A stretch of 45,409 nt of DNA from an uncultured Bacilli bacterium. Its GTDB lineage: Bacteria > Bacillota_I > Bacilli_A > RF39 > UBA660. The first letter of the stretch is position 1. Each line of letters opens with the position of its first letter. The notes beneath the pieces were generated by a model. It saw only the letters and a list, made by a program, of their open reading frames with translations. It had not been told where the DNA came from and did no database searches. The translations under genes were made by a program, and so were the position numbers. The stretch is from the NCBI GenBank assembly GCA_944358775.1, contig CALVRU010000008.1:1-45409 (forward strand), in the 5' to 3' direction. Positions 24,826 through 32,831 of this stretch are shown here, piece after piece.

Positions 24826-27800
24826 CTACTCGACTGACTTTAGAGAATCGATCATATTAATCTTACGTAAAATAAAGTGTGTAATTACTTGAACGATAAC
24901 GGTAAAGAGAATCATAATCAAGAACGTATATATGTAACTTAAGAAATGAATGTCTTTTACAAATAGAATTTCATCTGTTTCAGCTACCGTTAAGACAAAC
25001 AGATTTAAGGAAAGTCCTAAAAAGATTCCGATTATAATTCCAAAAATCGTAAGGATAATCGTCTCTCGATAAACGTAAGTAGAAACTTCTCGATCATAGA
25101 ATCCTAATACTTTTAAAGTTGCAATTTCACGAGTACGCTCACTGATATTGATCGTCGTCAAATTGTACAATACCGTAATTGCTAAAAATGTTGAGAATCC
25201 AATGATTAAATAAACGATATCGTTCATACCATCGATCACATCTTCGAACATCGACATACTATCTTCTGTGTATTGAACACTACTGAAATAATTGGAAGCA
25301 ATTAATTTGTTGCCGAGTTCTTCTTTATCTTGATCTTGGAGATTTACCATAATTGCATTGTAAGTATTCGTGCCAAATACTTGTTCGTAATACTTCGCGT
25401 TCATGTAAATATAATTGTTTACGTAGTTTCTACAAATACCACTAATTTTAACAATATATAACTCATTATTACTATTTCGAATTTGGATGACATCTCCAAC
25501 TTTAACATTTAATAGATCTGCCATTTTTTCGGTAATGACTGCTCCATAATCATTCAAAGTCAATTGATTATTGTCGAGATCGACAAGATGTAAATACCGA
25601 TTGATTTCTTGGGTGTTTTGGAAAGCCATCACATAAGCATCTAACGTTTTCGTTCCCGTCTCAAAAGAATAGCTCTCCATATTGATATAGATCTCATTGG
25701 TAATTTGATTTTCATTTAATAATGTCGTAATTTCTGCATTTGGCTGGTCTTGTTCCTCGTCTAGCATCAATAATGCGTCGTACATTTGAATTTCACCAAA
25801 TTGTTTATCTAATAACGAACCGATACTATCTTTAATTCCAAAACCTGTTAATAATAAGGCAGTACATCCAGAGATACCAATAAGAGTCATAATAATTCTT
25901 TTTTTGTAGCGGAACAAATTACGAATCGTAACTTTCCACGTAAAGGAAAGATGTTTCCAAATAATCTTAATATGTTCTAAGAAAACCTTCTTGCCATTTT
26001 TCGGTGTTTCTGGCCGTAATAGACTGGCTGGCATATGTTTAAAATTACGATTTGTCGTAAACCATGTTACCGCAATCATAGTGATAACGCAGACGATCGT
26101 AATAATAATACTTGCTGGAATATTGAAATATGTCATCAAGTTCGGAATTGTAAACGATGCCGTATAAACATCGAATAACGCATGTGGAACAGCAAAATAA
26201 CCAATCATAAGTCCAGCCACTAACCCAATTATGGTCGCTAATAAAACGTAGAAAATATAACTTGCAATAATACTGTATTTCGAATATCCAAGTGAATTAA
26301 AAAGTCCAATTTCGCCACGTTCTTCGTCGATCATACGAGTCATCGTATTCATACACATTAGTAGAGCCACTAATACGAAGAAGATTGGAAAGACACTGGC
26401 GATCGCATCAATTTTATTGGCCGATTCATAAAAAGTCGTATAACCACTCGAATCTTCCCGATCGAATAAGTACCATACTGGTTTTTCTAACGATGCTACA
26501 TCCTGTTTTGCTTGTTCGATTTCTTGGCGAGCGTTATTAATTTCTTCTTGATAAACTCGATAATTTTCTTGATACTCTGCTTCCCCTTGCGCTAGTTCCA
26601 CTTCTCCGTTGGCAATCTTCGTTTTGGCATCCTGCAACGTATTTTGTGCTTTTTGATATTCTTCCGCCCAAGTACGTTTGCCCACTTCTAATTGTTCACG
26701 ACCACTTTGCAATGATTGGTTCGCACTTTGGGCTTGTAATAGCCCTTGATACGATACATTCAAGGTCTGCAATTGGGCTTCTATGATCGAATATTCCGGA
26801 CTGCTTGGATCGATCGTTTCCAAATATGCTTGTAATTTTTGGATTTGTTCTGCAAGGGTTTGAATCGTCGCATCCAATTGATCGAGGGTAATCCCGTACT
26901 TCTCTAGTGTAGCAATCAACTCATTTTGACCATTTGTCAATTCCTGTTCCGTGGTAGCAAATTGATTTTCCATTTGTTGTCGTTGATCTTCTAAAGCATT
27001 GATACCATCTTGGTATTCTTTTTGCGCTTGTTCCAATTCATTGCGACTGTTGTCTAAAGTCGCTCTCGCATCCTGAAACTTCGGTTCATTCTCATCGATG
27101 TTTTTTTGTAATGTCTCCTCGGCATCATAAATTTTTTTCATCGCTTCCGTTAGAATTTCTTCATAACGAGCGGTTTCACGAATTGGTTTTAATTGTTGTA
27201 ATTCGTCTTCTAATAAAGTGACCTGTTCGATATAGTCATCTCGATAAGAAGTTTTGTCAATACTATCTTTAGCAATTAGATAAATTTCTGTATAATATTC
27301 CATAATAAAATTCGATTCTGGAATGTACATAAACGTATCTAACTTTCCATCTCCGACGGTGGAAATTCCTTTATTTTCATAAATATAAAGGGAACTACGA
27401 ACCGTTCCGACAACTTGGAATTGATCTGTTTTTAAGTAGTCTTCCCACTCTCCAGTTATCGTGATGGTATCTCCAATTTGATAGGTTCCTTCCTCTACTA
27501 AAATTTCATTTTCTTGCTCCGGCATTCGGCCACTGATCAATTTTACTTTGTTGATCTCATCCGATAGCGCATATATTTTGGTTGCATTACCATCGATTAC
27601 GGTCTCATAAGAATAAGTTGGAACCACTAAATAAGCATGTTCCAATTGTTTTAAAGATGACACATCATCATCTGTCAATCCCATCGTACTAACGATCTTA
27701 AAGTCCATTAAAGCCGTTTCATCATAATAACGATCCATGGTACGAACCATGTCCGATGATGTTTCACGAACTCCCGAGAAAAAGGCGCTACCAAGAGCAA

Positions 27801-27873
27801 CAATAAAAATAAGAGAGAAGAAACGACCTAGTGATTTGCGAATTTTAATAAAACTATTTTTAAATAATAACAT
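24826..27873 (-). CDS. FtsX-family ABC transporter permease with long extracellular coiled coil
   Basis: The 1015-residue permease has one N-terminal helix (about 17-35) and an extracytoplasmic domain beginning with MacB-type strands. A long coiled-coil hairpin follows (about 215-475, with phrases such as LEQAQKEYQDGINALEDQRQQ in part). Then come a FtsX core of helices near 505-640, a second helix and extracytoplasmic domain (about 665-880), and three last helices. The layout matches type VII (MacB-like) mechanotransmission exporters in which two FtsX units are fused. The ATG overlaps the ATPase stop (TAATG), so the two are translated in step. The substrate is unknown; efflux or lipid/peptide handling is possible. 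Confidence 0.85.
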   Translation of the reverse strand: MLLFKNSFIKIRKSLGRFFSLIFIVALGSAFFSGVRETSSDMVRTMDRYYDETALMDFKIVSTMGLTDDDVSSLKQLEHAYLVVPTYSYETVIDGNATKIYALSDEINKVKLISGRMPEQENEILVEEGTYQIGDTITITGEWEDYLKTDQFQVVGTVRSSLYIYENKGISTVGDGKLDTFMYIPESNFIMEYYTEIYLIAKDSIDKTSYRDDYIEQVTLLEDELQQLKPIRETARYEEILTEAMKKIYDAEETLQKNIDENEPKFQDARATLDNSRNELEQAQKEYQDGINALEDQRQQMENQFATTEQELTNGQNELIATLEKYGITLDQLDATIQTLAEQIQKLQAYLETIDPSSPEYSIIEAQLQTLNVSYQGLLQAQSANQSLQSGREQLEVGKRTWAEEYQKAQNTLQDAKTKIANGEVELAQGEAEYQENYRVYQEEINNARQEIEQAKQDVASLEKPVWYLFDREDSSGYTTFYESANKIDAIASVFPIFFVLVALLMCMNTMTRMIDEERGEIGLFNSLGYSKYSIIASYIFYVLLATIIGLVAGLMIGYFAVPHALFDVYTASFTIPNLMTYFNIPASIIITIVCVITMIAVTWFTTNRNFKHMPASLLRPETPKNGKKVFLEHIKIIWKHLSFTWKVTIRNLFRYKKRIIMTLIGISGCTALLLTGFGIKDSIGSLLDKQFGEIQMYDALLMLDEEQDQPNAEITTLLNENQITNEIYINMESYSFETGTKTLDAYVMAFQNTQEINRYLHLVDLDNNQLTLNDYGAVITEKMADLLNVKVGDVIQIRNSNNELYIVKISGICRNYVNNYIYMNAKYYEQVFGTNTYNAIMVNLQDQDKEELGNKLIASNYFSSVQYTEDSMSMFEDVIDGMNDIVYLIIGFSTFLAITVLYNLTTINISERTREIATLKVLGFYDREVSTYVYRETIILTIFGIIIGIFLGLSLNLFVLTVAETDEILFVKDIHFLSYIYTFLIMILFTVIVQVITHFILRKINMIDSLKSVE

Positions 27874-28574
27874 TACCAGTCAATTTCCTTTACTAATTTT
27901 GGATGTTTATTTAAAATGATATCATCCACTTTTCCATTTTTAATTTTAATCACTTTATCCGCAATCTCACTAATTACTGCATTATGCGTAATAATAATCG
28001 TCGTCATATGCATTTTATGGCAAGTATCTTGAAGAAGTTCTAAGATCATTCGACCAGTTTTGGAATCAAGCGCACCAGTTGGTTCATCACACAACAAAAG
28101 TTTCGGGTTTTTAGCCAAGGCCCGTGCAATACTAACCCGTTGTTGTTCTCCACCAGAAAGCTGTGCTGGGAAATGGTTTGCACGATCTCCTAAACCGACA
28201 CTTTTTAATGTTTTTTGGCTATCAAGAGGATCTTTACAAATTTGACTTGCTAATTCTACATTTTCAAGAGCCGTTAAGTTCCCTACTAGATTATAAAATT
28301 GAAAGACAAAGCCAATATCGTAACGCCGATATCTAGTCAATTGTTTTTTGGTATATTTTGAAATGTCTTCTTGATCGATGATGACAGAGCCACTTGAAGC
28401 CGTATCCATACCACCCAATATATTCAGAACTGTTGTCTTACCCGCACCAGATGGTCCTAGAATAACTACAAGCTCTCCTTTTTCAATGGAAAAGTTCACT
28501 CTATCGATCGCTTTAATCGTCACTTCGCCCATTTGATAAGTTTTCGAAACATTTTTCACATCGATAAAAGCCAT
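27873..28574 (-). CDS. MacB/LolD-type ABC transporter ATP-binding protein
   Basis: The 233-residue ATPase has Walker [10 protein letters not shown], a Q-loop at [20 protein letters not shown], signature [19 protein letters not shown], Walker [14 protein letters not shown] and the H-loop TIIITHN. These are the hallmarks of the MacB/LolD/FtsE group that partners FtsX-type permeases. It is first in the operon, with a GTAGGCGA ribosome binding site and a TATAAT upstream. Its stop codon overlaps the permease start. Confidence 0.92.
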   Translation of the reverse strand: MAFIDVKNVSKTYQMGEVTIKAIDRVNFSIEKGELVVILGPSGAGKTTVLNILGGMDTASSGSVIIDQEDISKYTKKQLTRYRRYDIGFVFQFYNLVGNLTALENVELASQICKDPLDSQKTLKSVGLGDRANHFPAQLSGGEQQRVSIARALAKNPKLLLCDEPTGALDSKTGRMILELLQDTCHKMHMTTIIITHNAVISEIADKVIKIKNGKVDDIILNKHPKLVKEIDW

Positions 28575-28597
28575 TTGATCGCCTACTTTCTAGATAT

Positions 28598-28603
28598 ATT
28601 ATA
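28598..28603 (-). promoter_or_regulatory. -10 element of the ABC transporter operon
   Basis: TATAAT on the minus strand, about 24 bases before the ATPase start. The -35 region is poor. Confidence 0.55.
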
Positions 28604-28690
28604 TACCAAAAATTAGAAAAACTAAACCAAATTGTACGTAAGGTTCGTATTTTAGAAGTTAATATTTCCAAAATAATCTTATTTTAAACT

Positions 28691-29590
28691 TTAGAATTTT
28701 ATTAGTAGTTCTTCAAATTCAGCGTTAAACTTGCTTTGTCAATAGTCAATTTTGATATTTGGAGTGAATTTTTAATGTTCAAATTGTTATATTGTACGAT
28801 CGGTTCATTCGATACATCCTTTTTTGCTTTCTGGTGATTGGTCATATAAGTCTAACAAGTGGATATTTTGCATATTTGTACAAGTTCCATTAGCACGAAA
28901 ATTTTCGTTTAAAAAACTTTCCCATAAGTTATTATTTTTAGGCGTAGAATACTTAGTAGACAATGTATTTGATTTGATATTTATATTGAATTGTGATATA
29001 TTTTCTTCAGAAAAAGACGACTTATTTAAAATGACACTAGAATTATCTAGTTTGCCATTTTGGGTCGTCTTTTTTATATTGTTTATATCATAAAGAATTT
29101 TTGATTACCATTCTTACCAATATTAAAATACTCGTAAGATGTTCTTATCCGTGTTGAACAATGTCGGATAATATTCTCAATCATCTTTATCAAAAGCATG
29201 ATTTTTTTATCACTACTTTCAGAAATTTTTGTTGAAACTAATAGCAAATTATCTAATTTCATTGAAATTCTATTTTTAACCCCTTATTATATTTAGTGAT
29301 TTCTTCTTTCGGATTTATATGTTTGACAGCTGTGGTATTATTTATGTTTATATTTTCATTATTATATATTAATCCATTTTCTTTAAAATGATCCAAAATA
29401 TATCTTCTGACATTTTATTTTTCTTTGATACGCTTTTACCATTGGATATATCTTAGTCCGTATCCATATTTACATATTCATTATCGTTGGCGTCTGCCTG
29501 AATACTAAATGTTGGATTATTGTCTAAATTACCAATCAATTGGTTTTTATCTGTGGTTTTATATGCTTCTTGATAGCTTCTATTAATTTA
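28691..29590 (-). pseudogene. Multiply frameshifted coding remnant beside the CRISPR array
   Basis: Translating the minus strand gives a chain of protein-like segments that continue one another only by changing frame. The order is a 40-odd-residue piece with SYQEAYKTTDKNQLIGNLDN; a piece with ILDHFKENGLIYNNENIN ending KGLKIEFQ; a 59-codon ORF (29083-29262) that starts in an ATGA overlap and contains RIRTSYEYFNIGKNG; a piece with NLWESFLNENFRANG ending at 28805; one with SNEPIVQYNNLNIKN; and a last stretch NAEFEELLIKF. At least five frame changes or stops are needed, so the gene is dead. I cannot assign a family. It lies at the leader-distal end of the array. The 116 bases to its left (28575-28690) hold only the ABC operon promoter. 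Confidence 0.55.
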
Positions 29591-29602
29591 TACCAAAACA
29601 AT

Positions 29603-30891
29603 ATAAATTTTCTAATTCAGATGACATAGATCTAAAACGACATTCTGGTAGCTATTCTACTAATTATCATTTTAATACCATTTAAGATGACATAGATCTA
29701 AAACTTGAAAACTTCATGAGTTTTCCTTCAACGAGTTTTAATACCATTTAAGATGACATAGATCTAAAACGAAAACAGCAACTTAATATTATTAAAAAAC
29801 GTTTTAATACCATTTAAGATGACATAGATCTAAAACTTACAGGAGTAGGCACTAATCCCAAAGCCCGTTTTAATACCATTTAAGATGACATAGATCTAAA
29901 ACTAGGTGTTTACTTCTTACGTAAACTTATCAGTTTTAATACCATTTAAGATGACATAGATCTAAAACAACAAAAGAGAGCCGAGCAAATCAAAGAGAGT
30001 TTTAATACCATTTAAGATGACATAGATCTAAAACTAGCCCATTCAAACAGATCTACATAATAGAGTTTTAATACCATTTAAGATGACATAGATCTAAAAC
30101 AGTGTGATGGTTTGCTAGTTATAAATTTCAGTTTTAATACCATTTAAGATGACATAGATCTAAAACTTTTTAATAAAGCATCGGCTACTTTACTAGTTTT
30201 AATACCATTTAAGATGACATAGATCTAAAACACTTGGATGAGTATATCGAAATGAAAGGTTGTTTTAATACCATTTAAGATGACATAGATCTAAAACACT
30301 ATCGTAACGACTTTGATAGCATCTTGAGTTTTAATACCATTTAAGATGACATAGATCTAAAACGCTATTAATAATTTTTAAAAGAAACTTTGGGTTTTAA
30401 TACCATTTAAGATGACATAGATCTAAAACGAACTCTATCCACTCCACGATCTACATCGAGTTTTAATACCATTTAAGATGACATAGATCTAAAACCTTGA
30501 ATTTGAGAAAGATCTACACTTGGTTGTTTTAATACCATTTAAGATGACATAGATCTAAAACCCCTTATAACTACGTACGTATCTAATAAAAGTTTTAATA
30601 CCATTTAAGATGACATAGATCTAAAACCCCACAAATTATACATATCACTATCTAACAGTTTTAATACCATTTAAGATGACATAGATCTAAAACTAATCTA
30701 TGTATTCATATTTATTATCAATCGTTTTAATACCATTTAAGATGACATAGATCTAAAACGCAATACTAGAAAAGCGTTATTCGGAAAAAGTTTTAATACC
30801 ATTTAAGATGACATAGATCTAAAACGCAAACAGGGTTCGAATAAGTCATATTATGGTTTTAATACCATTTAAGATGACATAGATCTAAAAC
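29603..30891 (-). CRISPR. Type II-A CRISPR array, 20 repeats and 19 spacers
   Basis: Repeats are 36 bases and spacers 29-30 bases (period 66, once 65). In the transcribed (minus) direction the repeat begins GTTTTAGATCTATGTCATCT and ends TTAAATGGTATTAAAAC, very like the S. pyogenes type GTTTTAGAGCTATG. Direction is set by three facts: this orientation matches the tracrRNA anti-repeat; the leader-type ATTTGAG abuts the right end; and the leftmost repeat (29603-29638) is degenerate, with only its 19 right-hand bases conserved, as expected at the old end. The next repeat (29669-29704) has one altered end base, and all others are identical. New spacers would enter at about 30891, next to csn2. Confidence 0.98.
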
Positions 30892-30977
30892 CTCAAATAA
30901 AGTTTTAAATCCATAACAATGCTCCCATAGAAAATAAGCATTTTTCTTAAATAGTATAATCTATGCATCTAGCCTCA
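30892..30977 (-). promoter_or_regulatory. CRISPR leader with ATTTGAG anchor
   Basis: This is an 86-base A+T-rich leader between csn2 and the first repeat. On the minus strand it ends in TTATTTGAG directly against the repeat; ATTTGAG is the leader-anchoring sequence used by type II-A Cas1-Cas2 integration in streptococci. An AATGCT...AGCATT hairpin lies within it. Confidence 0.85.
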
Positions 30978-30985
30978 TTATATCA
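30977..30985 (-). promoter_or_regulatory. Array promoter overlapping the csn2 stop
   Basis: TGATATAAT is an exact extended -10 on the minus strand. It is formed by the last codons and stop (ATG ATA TAA) of csn2, about 85 bases before the first repeat. A second candidate, TATACT, lies closer to the array. Confidence 0.5.
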
Positions 30986-31619
30986 TAAATTCATTTAAAT
31001 TATCATCAATAATTAATTTTTTCTCATTATCTAATGAAATACCATAGTTACAATTGTCGATTAGCATAATAGGTATTTCATGATATAATGCATATTTATA
31101 AAATTCGTTTAATTCACTAACAGTAAGATATGATTTTAAATTTACAAAAACCAAAAAAGCATTTAAATGAAAGATACTCTCTATGTCAATTAGTAAAAAC
31201 AAATTATTTAGTAATGAAGAAGAACTTTGAATTGTTAGTTTCATAAATTTCAAAACATTTTCAATATCAAAGTCATTTTGGATTGTAATTGGCAAATCAA
31301 CCTCTCCGATATTTTTTTCTAAAATTTTAGAAATTTTTTTAAATTCATTTAAAATTTTTTGAGTTTCAATTTCATCAAACTTTGATTTTACTACATCGAT
31401 TATCTTTGAGGTGTATTTCTTATCAGAAAAATCAATATTAAAATAATCAAGAATAATTTTAACTTTATTGCTACAATTCATCTCAGAATCTTGTTCAAAT
31501 ATTTTTAATGATTCATCTAAAATATTATTTGAAAGTTGATTAAATAAACTAACAATTCTAAAGAAATAAGAATGATTTTCACATTCAATAGAAAATACTG
31601 TATCTTTTTGAATTAGCAC
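30978..31619 (-). CDS. csn2: Csn2, type II-A spacer acquisition protein
   Basis: Csn2 forms a ring on DNA ends and assists Cas1-Cas2 and Cas9 in spacer capture. The 213-residue ORF (GTG start) resembles the S. pyogenes 220-residue form in length and pattern: CENHSYFFRIVSLFNQL near the N-terminus, a helical middle, then SIFHLNAFLVFVNLKSYLTVSELNEFYKYA and PIMLIDN near the C-terminus. The reading frame is open upstream of the GTG, and the residues there (LDFLDHEV) look like the family N-terminus. The real start may therefore be a non-AUG codon near 31655, overlapping cas2. It is the last cas gene before the leader. Confidence 0.85.
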   Translation of the reverse strand: MLIQKDTVFSIECENHSYFFRIVSLFNQLSNNILDESLKIFEQDSEMNCSNKVKIILDYFNIDFSDKKYTSKIIDVVKSKFDEIETQKILNEFKKISKILEKNIGEVDLPITIQNDFDIENVLKFMKLTIQSSSSLLNNLFLLIDIESIFHLNAFLVFVNLKSYLTVSELNEFYKYALYHEIPIMLIDNCNYGISLDNEKKLIIDDNLNEFMI

Positions 31620-31648
31620 CTCGTGATCAAGAAAATCTAATATTGCTT

Positions 31649-31969
31649 TTATAATATCACCAACTTATCTTCGCTATTTATAATTTTGGTATTGCTCTCC
31701 CCTATAATATACTCGATTTGTGAATATTGTTTTTCTGTAATTGTTAAAACCTGAATAATTCCTTTTTTAGGAGATTTTTTTCGAATTCTTTCTAATAATA
31801 ATTTACTTTGTTCTGAATTCAAAATAAGTTTAGAATAAACAGATTCTTGAAGCATCAAAAAACCTTCATTTAGTAAAAATTTTCGAAATAAATTATAATT
31901 TCTTCGATCTTTAGCATAAATATTTGGCAAATCAAAAAACACAATTGTTCTCATAATTCTATCTCTCAT
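31649..31969 (-). CDS. cas2: Cas2, spacer integration subunit
   Basis: Cas2 joins Cas1 to form the spacer integrase. From the ATG at 31969 the protein has 106 residues and begins MRDRIMRTIVFFDLP, closely matching the type II-A start pattern. An upstream ATG at 32005 would add 12 residues and deepen the overlap with cas1. The ferredoxin-like beta-1 strand with its conserved Asp (FFDLP) and the FLLNEGFLMLQESVYSKL segment are clear. It overlaps the end of cas1 by 11 bases, indicating translational coupling. Alternative: start at 31954 (MRTIVFFD). Confidence 0.93.
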   Translation of the reverse strand: MRDRIMRTIVFFDLPNIYAKDRRNYNLFRKFLLNEGFLMLQESVYSKLILNSEQSKLLLERIRKKSPKKGIIQVLTITEKQYSQIEYIIGESNTKIINSEDKLVIL

Positions 31970-32831
31970 AAATATTAAACTCTTTATAAATAACTCCTTC
32001 TTCAATTGAACTAAATATATTTTTTACAAATTTCCGAATAACATCTTTCAATGTATATTTTTTACCATCGAAAGAATAGATTTCATTTAAAACATTAACC
32101 AACTTCATTTTATATTCGTGTGTTAATTCAGTAGGTTGATTATAATATACAAATTGATCAATAACAATTCGAAATGGTTCCATTAAATCACATGATAAAT
32201 TAAATTCATTGAATTCACTTTTGTGATTTAATCCCAATTGAGTGATATATCCATTACTAACCACTTCTTTATTAAAAGTGGACAGTAAAATAGCATAACC
32301 ATAATTCAAAGCAGCATTAATAGCATCTTCATGATGCCTAACAAACTGCTTACCAAACAATTCATTAAAATACACTTTTGCAGCATGCCCTTCTCTATTG
32401 GTTTTATCTCCTGCTTTTACATCACGATGATATTCTTCTAATAGTCCATACCGTTTAGATTTAGTTTTTTTTAATAATAAAATCTGATTAGAAATTTTAT
32501 TTTTTACAATATATTCCCAAATAATATTTTTTGTCTCATTATCCCATTTACTTTGCAGCATTATTTTTTTCGGTGAATTATGGCTTAAATAATAAGATTG
32601 CATTTCACCAAATGGATTGTGCTTTTCATCACAAAAAATAATATTAATTTTATTTTCTGATAACTCTTTCAATAAGTAAGCGGAAACCGATACAGCAGGA
32701 GTATCGACTACGACTGTATCGATTTCTGATAAATGGATATACTTTTCATCCATATCTTGTTTAACAACAAGAAAACGATTTTTATAACTTAAAGAGGACT
32801 GTTTAGTAATCACAACTGTTCTAAAACTCAT
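31959..32831 (-). CDS. cas1: Cas1, spacer integrase
   Basis: The 290-residue type II-A Cas1 has an N-terminal beta domain (MSFRTVVITKQSSLSYKNRFL) and a helical catalytic domain. The three metal-binding positions are present: E147 (REGHAAKVYF), H203 (GLNHKSEF) and D215 or E218 (SCDLMEPFR). It catalyses insertion of protospacers at the leader-repeat junction together with Cas2. The ATG overlaps the cas9 stop (ATGA), so translation is coupled; the 3' end overlaps cas2. Confidence 0.97.
   Translation of the reverse strand: MSFRTVVITKQSSLSYKNRFLVVKQDMDEKYIHLSEIDTVVVDTPAVSVSAYLLKELSENKINIIFCDEKHNPFGEMQSYYLSHNSPKKIMLQSKWDNETKNIIWEYIVKNKISNQILLLKKTKSKRYGLLEEYHRDVKAGDKTNREGHAAKVYFNELFGKQFVRHHEDAINAALNYGYAILLSTFNKEVVSNGYITQLGLNHKSEFNEFNLSCDLMEPFRIVIDQFVYYNQPTELTHEYKMKLVNVLNEIYSFDGKKYTLKDVIRKFVKNIFSSIEEGVIYKEFNIYER

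Noticed and set aside
28824-29093. Plus-strand ORF of 89 codons left of the CRISPR array
   Set aside because: Its hydrophobic translation is the antisense of the more protein-like minus-strand remnant. It has no ribosome binding site or promoter.
29603-30891. Reading the CRISPR array as transcribed rightward
   Set aside because: The anti-repeat orientation, the ATTTGAG junction at the right end and the degenerate repeat at the left end all require leftward transcription.
29603-30891. Self-targeting spacers against this window
   Set aside because: Reading the spacers against the visible genes showed no obvious match. The check was by eye and not exhaustive, so no claim is made.
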